A DNA stretch of 64,000 bases, from NCBI GenBank assembly GCA_021323675.1, contig JAJPKP010000084.1, positions 1 through 64,000 on the forward strand. The letters run 5' to 3'. Numbering within the stretch: position 1 is the stretch's first letter; each line of letters begins with the position of its first letter. A program made the translations under genes and the position numbers. Shown here in pieces: positions 1 to 8,364 of the stretch. Source of the DNA: Pseudomonadota bacterium. Its GTDB lineage: Bacteria; Desulfobacterota; Binatia; Binatales; Binataceae. The notes below the pieces were generated by a model. That model searched no databases. It was not told the origin of the DNA and worked only from the letters and a program-made list of their open reading frames with translations.

Positions 1-1611
1 CCGCGCGAGAAAGAGCCGTGCGATGCTCAAATCGCGATCGGGGCCAATTATACGATTCGCGGGCTTGTTGTAATAGCGATGGAACTCACCGGCCAACTCG
101 AGCAGGTAGAAGGGGATGCGATGGGGTTCGAGCGCCTCGGCCGCCGCCGTCATCACCTCCGGCAATCCGATCGCGCGCTTGGCAAGCCCAATCTCTTCTT
201 CCGACATCAGGTCGAGCTTGATGCCTTCCGCATCGGCCGCAAGCGCGAGCCCCGCCTTCTCGGCCTCGCGAAAGATGCTCGACAGGCGGGCGTGCGCGTA
301 TTGCACGTAGAAGACCGGATTTTCGGGCGCCTGCTTGCGAGCAAGGTCGAGATCGAAATCCAGATGGCTGTCCGATTTGCGGAACAGGAAGAAGAATCGC
401 ACCACGTCGGGACCGACCTCGTCGATTAGCTCGTCGAGGGTCACATAGGTGGCCTTGCGCGTGGACATCTTTACCTTTTCGCCCCCGCGCGTGAGAGTCA
501 CGAACTGGTAGATGATCGCGCGCACGGGAGTGACGTCGTGGCCGAGCGCCTTGACCGCGGCGATTACCTGCTGATGCTCGGCGATATGATCCGCGCCGAA
601 GACATCGACGATCAGGTCATAGCCCGCCTTCAGCTTCTCGATATGGTAGGCGATGTCGGGGGTGCGATAGGTCGGTTCGCGGTCTGGGCCCGAGCGGACC
701 AGCACTTCGTCCTTAGGCAAGCCGATCGCTTCGCCGCGCAACCAGATCGCGCCTTCGCGCTCGGCAAGCAGTTCGCGATCGCCAAGAGCTTTGAGGACCG
801 CGTCAACCTTGCCCGCCTTCATCAGGTCGAGTTCGTTCGCATAGACATCGAAGCGGATTCCGAGCCGGTTGCAGGTGCGATTAATGTCGGCGAAGATCGC
901 CTTCACGGCGGCGGTGCGGAACACGTCAAGATCGCCCGAATCCGCCAGTCTGTCGCCGTGCTCGCCGACAAGCTGCTGGGCGATCTCGATGATATATGCG
1001 CCCCGGTAGCCGTCTTCCGGCAGCTCTGCCGGACGTCCCAGGGCTTGAAGGTAGCGCGCGCGGACCGACTCGCCGAGCAGCTTCATCTGGCGGCCGCCGT
1101 CATTGAAGTAGTACTCGCGGGTGACCTTGAAGCCGGCCGCCTCGAACAATCGCGCGATGGTATCGCCGAGGACGGCGTTGCGTCCGTGCCCGACAGTGAG
1201 CGGGCCGGTGGGATTCGCCGAAAGATATTCGACCTGCACGCGATCGCCGCCACCCGGCCGCAGGCTCCATTTGTGGGGGCGGAAAAAAGCCGCGCCTTCG
1301 CTCGCCGCGCGGCGCATCTGCTTGTGCCAGTACCGCGGCGCCATCCGGAAATTGATGAACCCGGGCCCCGCCACCGTGATTTCCGCGACATCCGGCGGAA
1401 GCTCGGCGCGCTCGCGAATAATTTCGGCGATTTTGCGGGGAGGCTTGCCTTCCGCCCGCGCCATCACAAGCGCCACGTTCGAGGCGATGTCTCCGTGCGC
1501 GGGGTCTTTTGGCGCTTCAACCGCGATCGTGGTGGGAGAGGTAGCGAGGTTGCCCTCGGCGCGCGCGCGATCGATCGCCGCGCTCAGGATCGACACTACA
1601 ATTTCGTTCAT
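1..1611 (-). CDS. argS: Arginyl-tRNA synthetase, C-terminal end outside window
   Basis: Class I aminoacyl-tRNA synthetase that charges tRNA-Arg in the cytoplasm. Read on the minus strand from an ATG at 1611, the first 537 codons are in the window. The N-terminal tRNA-recognition domain is followed by SANPTGPLTVGHGRN (the HIGH-type site), and further on by KMSTRKA, a KMSKS variant. The last visible residues, ending ARLFLAR, belong to the anticodon-binding DALR domain, so only about 30 residues should be missing. A long plus-strand ORF at 538-1722 is an antisense shadow of this gene. It is divergent from the SDR gene with 174 bp between them. Identification is firm. Confidence 0.96.
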   Translation of the reverse strand, partial: MNEIVVSILSAAIDRARAEGNLATSPTTIAVEAPKDPAHGDIASNVALVMARAEGKPPRKIAEIIRERAELPPDVAEITVAGPGFINFRMAPRYWHKQMRRAASEGAAFFRPHKWSLRPGGGDRVQVEYLSANPTGPLTVGHGRNAVLGDTIARLFEAAGFKVTREYYFNDGGRQMKLLGESVRARYLQALGRPAELPEDGYRGAYIIEIAQQLVGEHGDRLADSGDLDVFRTAAVKAIFADINRTCNRLGIRFDVYANELDLMKAGKVDAVLKALGDRELLAEREGAIWLRGEAIGLPKDEVLVRSGPDREPTYRTPDIAYHIEKLKAGYDLIVDVFGADHIAEHQQVIAAVKALGHDVTPVRAIIYQFVTLTRGGEKVKMSTRKATYVTLDELIDEVGPDVVRFFFLFRKSDSHLDFDLDLARKQAPENPVFYVQYAHARLSSIFREAEKAGLALAADAEGIKLDLMSEEEIGLAKRAIGLPEVMTAAAEALEPHRIPFYLLELAGEFHRYYNKPANRIIGPDRDLSIARLFLAR

Positions 1612-1785
1612 TTGGTAAGGCCCAAGATTGGATCATCGTGCCAGATACCCGCGCCGCTGTTAAGGCAATCGGCAAAAACCGCCATTGGGGATCGGCGCGT
1701 CCGGAATGCACCGCGATCCTGACCGCATGCGGCCCGCCCGCGTCTTTCTTGACGTTCGGCTCGCCACAATGCGAGCGTTGGGGAC

Positions 1786-2568
1786 ATGGACCTTGAATTG
1801 CGCGGCAAGACGGCAATTATCACCGGCGGCAGCAAGGGAATCGGACGGGCGGCGGCGCTTCGCTTCGTCGAAGAGGGCGCATCGGTGTTGATATGCGCCC
1901 GCGGGCGCGATGCCCTCGCCGAGGCTGTCGCGGCGGCGCGCAACGCCGCGCAAGGAGCGCGGATTTTCACCTCGGAGGCCGATCTCACCCGCCCCGAAGA
2001 AATCCGGCGCGTCGTCGACGAGGCAGTTCGCGCGATGGGCCGAATCGACATCCTGGTAAACAATGCGGGAAGCGCGCGTCCCGGCGAGTTTCTCAAAATT
2101 CCCGACGAAGACTGGCGTCTCGACTTCGACCTGAAGTTCTTCGGCTACGTGCGGATGGCGCGCGAAGTGATGCCGCACATGGCGCGCGAGCGCAACGGAG
2201 TTGTCGTCAACGTGATCGGCACGGGCGGACTTCGTCCGAGTGCGGGTTATATGGTCGGCGGAGCCGCAAACGCCGCTCTCAATCATTTCACCAAGGCGCT
2301 GGCTGACGAGGGCTCCCGGCACGGAGTGAGAGTGGTCGGAATAAACCCGGGACCGATTCTGACCGAGCGCCTTCGCCTCTTCACCGAGCGGAGCGCGCGC
2401 GGACGCAACCCGGACGAGGTGTACGCGCGGATGACGCCGCTTGGGAGGCCCGGCAAGCCCGAGGAAGTGGCGGACCTGATCGCGTTTCTCTCTTCGCCCC
2501 GCGCCGCCTTTATCCACGGCGCAAACATCACGATCGACGGCGGCGCAAATCCGGGGCTCATCGGCTAG
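1786..2568 (+). CDS. SDR-family oxidoreductase with atypical active site
   Basis: 260-residue Rossmann-fold short-chain dehydrogenase/reductase. The nucleotide-binding TGGSKGIG (about residues 14-21) and the NNAG motif are intact, and the C-terminus has the usual PGP and IDGG motifs. The classical YxxxK catalytic pair is not: the site reads GYMVGGAANAAL, with Gly where Lys is expected, and the catalytic Ser position (NVIGTGG) also looks changed. It may therefore be a binding protein or use altered chemistry, or belong to the SDR subgroup in which YxxxK is naturally replaced. The ATG at 1786 follows GGGGAC. Substrate unknown. Divergent from argS; stands alone before the convergent VOC gene. 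Confidence 0.88.
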   Translation: MDLELRGKTAIITGGSKGIGRAAALRFVEEGASVLICARGRDALAEAVAAARNAAQGARIFTSEADLTRPEEIRRVVDEAVRAMGRIDILVNNAGSARPGEFLKIPDEDWRLDFDLKFFGYVRMAREVMPHMARERNGVVVNVIGTGGLRPSAGYMVGGAANAALNHFTKALADEGSRHGVRVVGINPGPILTERLRLFTERSARGRNPDEVYARMTPLGRPGKPEEVADLIAFLSSPRAAFIHGANITIDGGANPGLIG

Positions 2569-2635
2569 GCCGGGGGGCCGGCGTTAGCTCATGCGCGACG
2601 GATGGCCGCAGCTACCGCGGCCCGGCGGCCGGCGC

Positions 2636-3076
2636 TTACTTCTTGAACCATTCGGCGTCGTTCGAGAGCGTCGGGTAACCGTTGCCAAGCTGGATCAGGA
2701 CGCCGTGGCTGGAGCGCGGCGAGATGAAGGCTTCGTACGAAGTCGGCGACCATTCGACTTCATCAACCACGCGAACGTTGCGCTCTTTCAGCTCGGCGAT
2801 TTTTCCCTTCACGTCCGGAACGTTGAAGGTGAGATGATGCATCCCCTCGCCGCGCTTTTCGAGAAACTTGTGGAGAAATGAACTTTCGCCGAGCGGTTCG
2901 AGCAGCTCGATGGTCAGGCCGTTGAGGTCAAATTCAGCGAGTTTGTAGCCCGCGCGCTCGCTCTCCGCCTCGTACATGAAGCGTGCGCCCAAAACGCCTT
3001 CGAAGAACTTGCGGGCTTCGGCGACGCTTTTCACCGCGATGCCTATGTGATCGAGTTTTCCAATCGGATCTGCCAT
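2636..3076 (-). CDS. VOC/glyoxalase protein, methylmalonyl-CoA epimerase-like
   Basis: 146 residues, the usual size of a two-module vicinal-oxygen-chelate protein. LDHIGIAV near the N-terminus, a central IELLEPL and GEGMHHLTFNV, and a C-terminal GVLIQL follow the methylmalonyl-CoA epimerase pattern, where metal ligands sit in these segments. The last ligand is normally Glu (xLIEL) but is Gln here, so the metal site may be altered. It could epimerise a CoA thioester or act on another substrate; the sequence does not decide. The start is ATG 3076, preceded on its strand by an AGGAG-like sequence. It lies downstream of the GST gene, separated by a strong hairpin. Confidence 0.8.
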   Translation of the reverse strand: MADPIGKLDHIGIAVKSVAEARKFFEGVLGARFMYEAESERAGYKLAEFDLNGLTIELLEPLGESSFLHKFLEKRGEGMHHLTFNVPDVKGKIAELKERNVRVVDEVEWSPTSYEAFISPRSSHGVLIQLGNGYPTLSNDAEWFKK

Positions 3077-3155
3077 GGCGGATGCTCCTCCTCGAGCTAC
3101 GGCGACGATGGTAGCCGATCGCGAGCGGGTTTCGACAGATCGAACTTCATGCCTA

Positions 3156-3196
3156 ACGAGAACGGCGGCGGATTTGCGCCGCGCCGCCGTTCTCGT
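3156..3196. terminator. Perfect 15-bp hairpin between GST and VOC genes
   Basis: Left arm 3156-3170 and right arm 3182-3196 are exact reverse complements (ACGAGAACGGCGGCG), with an 11-nt loop. It sits just past the stop of the minus-strand GST gene and before the VOC start, as a transcription terminator would. There is no T-run on either side, so it could also be an RNA-processing or 3'-stabilising element. Confidence 0.55.
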
Positions 3197-3217
3197 CAGG
3201 CGAGGCGTCGCGCTGCT

Positions 3218-3853
3218 CTACCGGGAGGTCCGGCGCGCTTGCTGCTGCTTGTGGAGGTCCATCTCCTCCGCCAACGCCTTCGCGATGCTTGGCCGCTGAT
3301 ACATCCGATCCATGTACGCCTTGATCGCCGGCCATTTCGCGAGATCGATTCCCGTGTACGTGGCCCAGTTAAGAACCGTTACCAGGTACGCGTCGGCGAC
3401 GGTGAAGCGGTCAAGCAGATAGTCCCTGCCCTGCAGGTACCGGTCGAGGTATCCGAGCCGCACATCCGCCTTCTGCCGCACATATTCGCGCGCGCCGTCA
3501 TTGGCCGCCGGATCGAGCAGCGGAACGAAGACCGCTTTGTGCAGTTCGGAAGTCGTGAAGTTGAGCCATTGCTGAAGCCGATAGCGCGCCATTCCGTCGC
3601 GCGGCGCCAGCCGCGACTCGGGATAACGATCCGCGACGTACTGCAGCACGACGGGATTTTCCGTAAGCAGCTCGCCGTCGTCGGTCCGCAGCACGGGCAC
3701 CTGCCCCATCGCGTTTATCGCGAGGAAGTCGGACCCGTCGGCGAGCCGTTTCGCCCGCGTATCGACGCCGACAAATCCCGCATCGGCTCCAGCTTCGTAG
3801 AGCGCAATCCGGGTCGCCATCGAGCAGGCCAGCGGTGAGTAATAAAGCTCCAT
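3218..3853 (-). CDS. Glutathione S-transferase, beta-class-like
   Basis: 211 residues. The N-terminal thioredoxin-like domain begins MELYYSPLACSMATRIAL, where the Cys in SPLACS matches the beta-class position, and includes GQVPVL with the cis-Pro and TENPVVLQYVAD with the glutathione gamma-Glu binding acid. The helical C-terminal domain has FTVADAYL, the N-capping box of GSTs. It conjugates or reduces electrophiles with glutathione in the cytoplasm. The start ATG at 3853 has a clear AGGAGG 5' to it. It is divergent from the TetR gene 73 bp away, so TetR control is likely. Confidence 0.92.
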   Translation of the reverse strand: MELYYSPLACSMATRIALYEAGADAGFVGVDTRAKRLADGSDFLAINAMGQVPVLRTDDGELLTENPVVLQYVADRYPESRLAPRDGMARYRLQQWLNFTTSELHKAVFVPLLDPAANDGAREYVRQKADVRLGYLDRYLQGRDYLLDRFTVADAYLVTVLNWATYTGIDLAKWPAIKAYMDRMYQRPSIAKALAEEMDLHKQQQARRTSR

Positions 3854-3926
3854 CGGAGGAACCTCCTCAAGAATTGATTTTTGTACAATATTGCATAAAA
3901 TTATATCGAGTCAAGGAATTTTATCC
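3854..3926. promoter_or_regulatory. AT-rich divergent control region, GST/TetR
   Basis: The short gap between two divergent genes is far more AT-rich than the coding DNA around it. It holds the palindrome TTGTACAA at 3881-3888 followed by an AT tract to about 3908. It must contain promoters for both genes and is the likely operator of the TetR protein. Exact -35/-10 boxes are not convincing by eye. Confidence 0.5.
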
Positions 3927-4541
3927 ATGGCGGTACAAAAATCAGCCGCAAAAAGAGGCAGGCCTCGCGCTTACGACCCCGACGTCGCCCTGGCGCGCGC
4001 GATGTCGGTCTTCTGGGATGCCGGGTACGCCGCGACTTCGCTCGATGATCTGCGCGCGGCAACCGGGATGAACCGTCCCAGCATCTATGCCGCGTTTGGC
4101 GACAAGCTCGCACTGTATCGAACCCTGCTGGATCGCTATCGCGAAACCGCCCGCAGCGGGATGGCGCAGGCGCTCGCGCCCGAGGTCCCGCTGCGCGAGG
4201 CGCTCGCCCGCGTCTACAAGGCCGCGCTGGCGCTCTACCTGCCGCGCAAGGCCGACGCCCGCGGATGCTTCCTGATTGGCACTGCCGTGACCGAGGCGGC
4301 GCGAAACGCGGCGGTGCGCGCAAGTCTCGCGGCAGGACTCAAGGAAATCGACGCCGCATTCGAAACGCGCATTCGCCTGGCCGTCGATCGGGGAGAGCTG
4401 CCGCGCCGGGCCAATGCGCCCGCGCGGGCGAAGATGGCGTCGGCCGCACTGTACTCGCTCGCAATCCATTCGCGCGCCGGCGCATCACGAACGGAGCTGG
4501 ATGCGATCGTGAACGCGGCGCTCGATCTGATATGCGGGTAG
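3927..4541 (+). CDS. TetR-family transcriptional regulator
   Basis: 204 residues from ATG 3927, preceded by AAGGA; an in-frame ATG at 3891 lies inside the AT-rich control region and is unlikely. A basic stretch (AAKRGRPRAYDP) leads into the TetR helix-turn-helix: ALARAMSVFWDAGYAATSLDDL, then TGMNRPSIYAAFGDKLALY. The rest is the helical ligand-binding domain, including ARGCFLIGTAVTEAA, typical of TetR_C_16/YxaF-like members. It probably represses the divergent GST gene and itself, released by an electrophilic ligand. The pairing is inferred from position. Confidence 0.92.
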   Translation: MAVQKSAAKRGRPRAYDPDVALARAMSVFWDAGYAATSLDDLRAATGMNRPSIYAAFGDKLALYRTLLDRYRETARSGMAQALAPEVPLREALARVYKAALALYLPRKADARGCFLIGTAVTEAARNAAVRASLAAGLKEIDAAFETRIRLAVDRGELPRRANAPARAKMASAALYSLAIHSRAGASRTELDAIVNAALDLICG

Positions 4542-4652
4542 CTTCCAAAGCGAGAGTTGCGCTTTGTAGCCCTGCCCAACGGGCGGCCCCGTGCCCTTTC
4601 CACCAGCCGCTTGGTTTCAACGATTTCTCAAAAAGTGGTGTAAAATTGGGCG

Positions 4653-5294
4653 ATGGACGATTCGATCGCCCCCTTCCTGGCAATCTGGATTGAGCCGCGA
4701 AAGACCATCCGGCGCATCGTCGATAGCGACCCGCGGCGCAACGTGATCGCGCTGGCGCTGATCGGCGGAGGGCTGGGGTCGCTCGAATCCGCCTGGTTCA
4801 CGGCGCTCGGAAATCCGTCTTCGATCGGGCCGTTATGGCCGATTGGAGTCGCTCTGCGGGTGGCCTTCGGCGCGGCATGGGGGGTGCTCGGACTCTATTT
4901 CGGCGCATGGCTGCTGGGCCTCTTCTGCCGCCTGCTCGGCGGAATCGCATCGTCGCTTCAGATGCGTGCGGCGCTCGCCTGGGCCAGCATCCCCGACATA
5001 ACCGCCACCGTCCTGAGCGTCACGGCGGTAGTAGCCGGCGTGCTTGATCCGCCGCACTTTCATCACGGCAGGATGCCGATAATAACCGGGTCAACCGTCG
5101 AGCTCGGTCTGCTCAACGGCGTGTTTGTGCTCTGGGGACTGGTCGTGCAGATGAAGTGCGTGGGCGAGGTCAATCGCTTCTCGGCGTGGCGCGCATTGGG
5201 CGCCGTCCTGCTGATGGCGGGCGTGGTGGTTGCGCTGGTTCTGGGCGTCGTGTTTCTTGCCGAGTTCGGCCTGCCGCACAGGATGCGACACTAG
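4653..5294 (+). CDS. YIP1-family integral membrane protein
   Basis: 213 residues with about five hydrophobic segments (roughly residues 30-50, 60-95, 115-130, 150-165, 180-205). The N-terminal IWIEPRKTIRRIVDSDP is the amphipathic start characteristic of bacterial YIP1-domain proteins (P-R-x-T-I pattern). Function is unknown in bacteria; no enzyme motif is visible. It begins 111 bp after the TetR gene and has no obvious Shine-Dalgarno sequence close to its ATG. Confidence 0.75.
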   Translation: MDDSIAPFLAIWIEPRKTIRRIVDSDPRRNVIALALIGGGLGSLESAWFTALGNPSSIGPLWPIGVALRVAFGAAWGVLGLYFGAWLLGLFCRLLGGIASSLQMRAALAWASIPDITATVLSVTAVVAGVLDPPHFHHGRMPIITGSTVELGLLNGVFVLWGLVVQMKCVGEVNRFSAWRALGAVLLMAGVVVALVLGVVFLAEFGLPHRMRH

Positions 5295-5336
5295 CGCATC
5301 GGCATCGCGACTCGCTGCTACCCGAGAGCCGACCCG

Positions 5337-7508
5337 TCAGTCGATGCGCAGGCGGTCGGCGAGGCGAGTGGCGCGGCGGCGTTCATCCTGATTTCGCACC
5401 GCCTGCTGAAGCGCGGCTTTGGTCCCCACCAGCACGCACACGCGCTCCGCTCGGGTGATCGCGGTGTAGAGCAGATTGCGCCGCAGCATCAGGTAGTGGC
5501 TCGGATGGACCGGGACGATCACGGCCGGATACTGGCTGCCCTGGCTCTTGTGCACTGATATTGCGTAGCCGAGACCCAATTCATCCAACTCCGACTGGTC
5601 GTAGTCGGCATGGCCTTCCTCGAAGCCGACGCCAACTCGCCCGCGCTGCGCATCGACGGATACAACGCGCCCGATCGATCCGTTGAAAATTCCCTTGTCG
5701 TAGTCGTTGCGAAGCTGGATGACGCGGTCGCCTTCGCGAATATCGCGCTCTCCGGCGCGAATCCCACGGCCGGCCGGATTGAGCAGTTGCTGCAATTCGC
5801 GGTTCAGCGCATGAGTCCCGAGCGGACCCCGGTTCATCGGAGTCAGCACCTGGATGTCGCGCGCATCGCGGATGCCGAATTTGCCGATCAGCCGTTCGCC
5901 GACGAGTTGCTTGATAGTGGCAAGCACCTCCTCGGGCGCGGCGCGCTCGAAGAAAAAGAAATCACCCTCGGGATCGTTCGACACATCGGGAAAGTATCCC
6001 CGGTTAAGGCCGTGCGCATTCGCCACAATCCGGCTCTCGCGCGCCTGCCGGTACACTTCCCGCAACTGAACCACCGGGACCAGGTCCGACGCGATTACAT
6101 CCTTGAGCACGCTTCCGGGTCCGACCGAAGGAAGCTGATCGCGATCGCCCACCAGCACCAGCGAGCTGTTCGGCATCAGCGCGGAGAGCAGGCTCGAAGC
6201 GAGCTCGATATCCATCATCGACGCCTCATCGACGATCAGATAGTTGGTGCGCAAGGGGAAATCCTTGCCGCGCAGGAAACTTCCCGTCTCCGGCGAATAT
6301 TCGAGCAAGCGATGGATCGTGCGCGCGTCGCGCCCGGTCGCATCCTGAAGCCGGCGCGACGCGCGTCCGGTTGGTGCCGCGAGAGTCGGTTTCAGGCCGG
6401 CTTCGGCGAGCGCGACCAGAAGCGAGCGCAGGATAGTGGTCTTGCCGGTCCCGGGCCCGCCGGTGATTACCGTGACCGGACTCGACAACGCGGTGCGCAA
6501 CGCCCGTAGCTGCTCGGCGGAAAGCTCGACTCCGCCGGTTTTGGCAGCCTTGTCCAGCGCTCGCGCAGCCACCTGCGAGCTCATCGGGCGGCCAGCCGTC
6601 AGCGCGCGAATACGCTCGGCTACATTTACTTCCGCGGCGTGAAGCCGCGCCAGGTAAACGGCGACATGCTCGCCCGCATCTTCGATCGCGACGTCGTTCG
6701 AGGCGCGCAATTGTTCGAGCGCGCGGTCAACCAGGTCAGGGTCCATCTCGAGTCCGGATTGAAACTGGCTCTCGAGGTATTCGCGCGGGGCGTAAACGTG
6801 CCCCTCTTCCGCCATCCGTTCGAGCAGATAAAGAATCGCGGCGCGGGCGCGTTCGATGGAGTTCCTGGGGATGCCCAGTTTCTCGGCGACCATGTCGGCG
6901 GTGCGAAATCCGATGCCGTGGATGGTGCGGGCAAGGACGTAGGGATCGCGCCGGACGACCTCGAGCGAGTCTTTCCCATAGCGCTTGTGGATTCGCCGCG
7001 CGTGCGCCGCCCCGATTCCGTGGCCACGCAGAAAAACCGTCAGCTCGCGCAGCCCGGAAGAATCCTTCCAGGCGGCGGCGATCCGGCTTGCGACCACCGG
7101 TCCGACCCCGCTCACCTCGCGCACGCGCTCGGGAGTATTGTCGAGGACCTCGCGCAGGCTCTCGCCGAAATGGTCCGCGATTCGCCGGGCCAGCGACGGA
7201 CCGACTCCCTGAATTTCCGAGGCCAGATAGCGCTCGAGCGCGAATACTCCCGCGGGACGGATCGTCTCGACATCGACCACGTGAAACTGATCGCCGAACC
7301 GCGGATGTTTCTCGAAGCGGCCGCGCGCCCGGATACCGGATCCGATTTCCAGCCCCGCCAGGTCGCCCACCATCGTGACCGTTCTGGCGACACCGTTGTC
7401 GGCATCGGTCTTCACCACGGCGACGGCGTAGCCGTTCTCTTCGTTCACGTAGAGAACGTGGTCGAGAGTGCCTTCGACTGTGGTTTCCAGATTTTCGGCG
7501 CCGGCCAC
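5337..7508 (-). CDS. recD2: RecD2-type ATP-dependent 5'-3' DNA helicase
   Basis: 723-residue SF1B helicase, the length of RecD2/YrrC proteins that act without RecBC. The N-terminus has an OB-like domain and helix-hairpin-helix repeats (SGVGPVVASRIAAAW). Then come Walker A GGPGTGKTT (about residue 355), VDEASMMD (motif II), GDRDQLPSVGPGSVL (motif III), AISVHKSQGSQYP (motif V) and LYTAITRAE (motif VI). The start is GTG at 7508, leading into the family-typical LEGTLDHVLYVNEENGY-like segment. It works in DNA repair and replication-fork maintenance. It lies 108 bp downstream of the lipoprotein gene on the same strand. Confidence 0.95.
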   Translation of the reverse strand: MAGAENLETTVEGTLDHVLYVNEENGYAVAVVKTDADNGVARTVTMVGDLAGLEIGSGIRARGRFEKHPRFGDQFHVVDVETIRPAGVFALERYLASEIQGVGPSLARRIADHFGESLREVLDNTPERVREVSGVGPVVASRIAAAWKDSSGLRELTVFLRGHGIGAAHARRIHKRYGKDSLEVVRRDPYVLARTIHGIGFRTADMVAEKLGIPRNSIERARAAILYLLERMAEEGHVYAPREYLESQFQSGLEMDPDLVDRALEQLRASNDVAIEDAGEHVAVYLARLHAAEVNVAERIRALTAGRPMSSQVAARALDKAAKTGGVELSAEQLRALRTALSSPVTVITGGPGTGKTTILRSLLVALAEAGLKPTLAAPTGRASRRLQDATGRDARTIHRLLEYSPETGSFLRGKDFPLRTNYLIVDEASMMDIELASSLLSALMPNSSLVLVGDRDQLPSVGPGSVLKDVIASDLVPVVQLREVYRQARESRIVANAHGLNRGYFPDVSNDPEGDFFFFERAAPEEVLATIKQLVGERLIGKFGIRDARDIQVLTPMNRGPLGTHALNRELQQLLNPAGRGIRAGERDIREGDRVIQLRNDYDKGIFNGSIGRVVSVDAQRGRVGVGFEEGHADYDQSELDELGLGYAISVHKSQGSQYPAVIVPVHPSHYLMLRRNLLYTAITRAERVCVLVGTKAALQQAVRNQDERRRATRLADRLRID

Positions 7509-7616
7509 GCAGAGAGAATTACGCGCGCACGAAGGTCCGTAAAGTGCAGTCGATCAGGATGCCAACAACGCGGCGGGCCGATTTCGCCGCGGGCGCGGGA
7601 AGCGTTGCATGCCGCC

Positions 7617-8327
7617 TCAATTCGGCGGCATCGCCGATGCCGCGCGGCTCGATGGCGCCGATCCAAGGCTCGCCCGCAGATTGTCGAGGGCCTGCTCGAC
7701 GCCTTCTTTAGCGAGTTCGCTCGCCTTGACCCACTGACCCTTGTTTTCCAGGAATGTGGGTAGATTGAAGATGTTGTTCGCCAGGGGCTGCTGCGTCTTC
7801 GAGAACCTGCCGGTCCATACGACCTGCTTCGATTTCATGTCCGCGAGCTTCAGTGAAAACGCGACCGACGCCGGCTTGTCGGCAGCGTAGCCCACGCCGA
7901 CTCGCTCGACGTATCGCTCGACGGTTCCGTAGATGACCGCATCGGCTCCGACCGCTTGCCCAACCTGCACCGCGGCGTCATCGAGGGCGACGCCCGAAGG
8001 CACGTTATCGACCGCGCGCATCACCTGGTTTTGCGGAACAACTTTCCAGGTGCCCGAGGCCTGCTGATAGACATCGGCGGTAATCACGTCCGCGGCGCCT
8101 GATGCGAGCGGATCGCCGCCGAACGGGACCGCGGCGACAATCGGCATGACGGCGACGCGATCGATCACCACCTGCCGAATCGAGCGGACCGCATGCGTGC
8201 TAAGGTCGTGCGGCTGGAACTGCTGCACCAGCTTGGCATCGGGGAGATTCTGATTGGGCACGGTAGGACACGCCGAGAGCGCGAGAGCCATCGTGGCCGC
8301 CGTCGCCAGAATTGCGCCTGTTTTCAT
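7617..8327 (-). CDS. Outer-membrane-type lipoprotein, GNA1162/CsgG-like
   Basis: 236 residues. The N-terminus MKTGAILATAATMALALSAC is a lipoprotein signal with lipobox LSAC. The mature part resembles GNA1162/LpoB/CsgG-like lipoproteins: a VAVMPIVA strand, TADVYQQASGTWKVV, VGQAVGADAVIYGTVERY and VWTGRFSKTQQPL. Such proteins sit in the periplasm attached to a membrane and often support export or envelope machinery. No partner is encoded nearby, although the MATE gene lies 37 bp upstream on the same strand and may be co-transcribed. A weak hairpin at 7570-7590 could be its terminator. Confidence 0.72.
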   Translation of the reverse strand: MKTGAILATAATMALALSACPTVPNQNLPDAKLVQQFQPHDLSTHAVRSIRQVVIDRVAVMPIVAAVPFGGDPLASGAADVITADVYQQASGTWKVVPQNQVMRAVDNVPSGVALDDAAVQVGQAVGADAVIYGTVERYVERVGVGYAADKPASVAFSLKLADMKSKQVVWTGRFSKTQQPLANNIFNLPTFLENKGQWVKASELAKEGVEQALDNLRASLGSAPSSRAASAMPPN

Positions 8328-8364
8328 CTATGCTTCCTCGAGCGGCCGCGAGCCGATCCCGCGC

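Noticed and set aside
538-1722. 394-residue plus-strand ORF
   Set aside because: Antisense to argS, whose catalytic motifs are intact; open by high GC bias.
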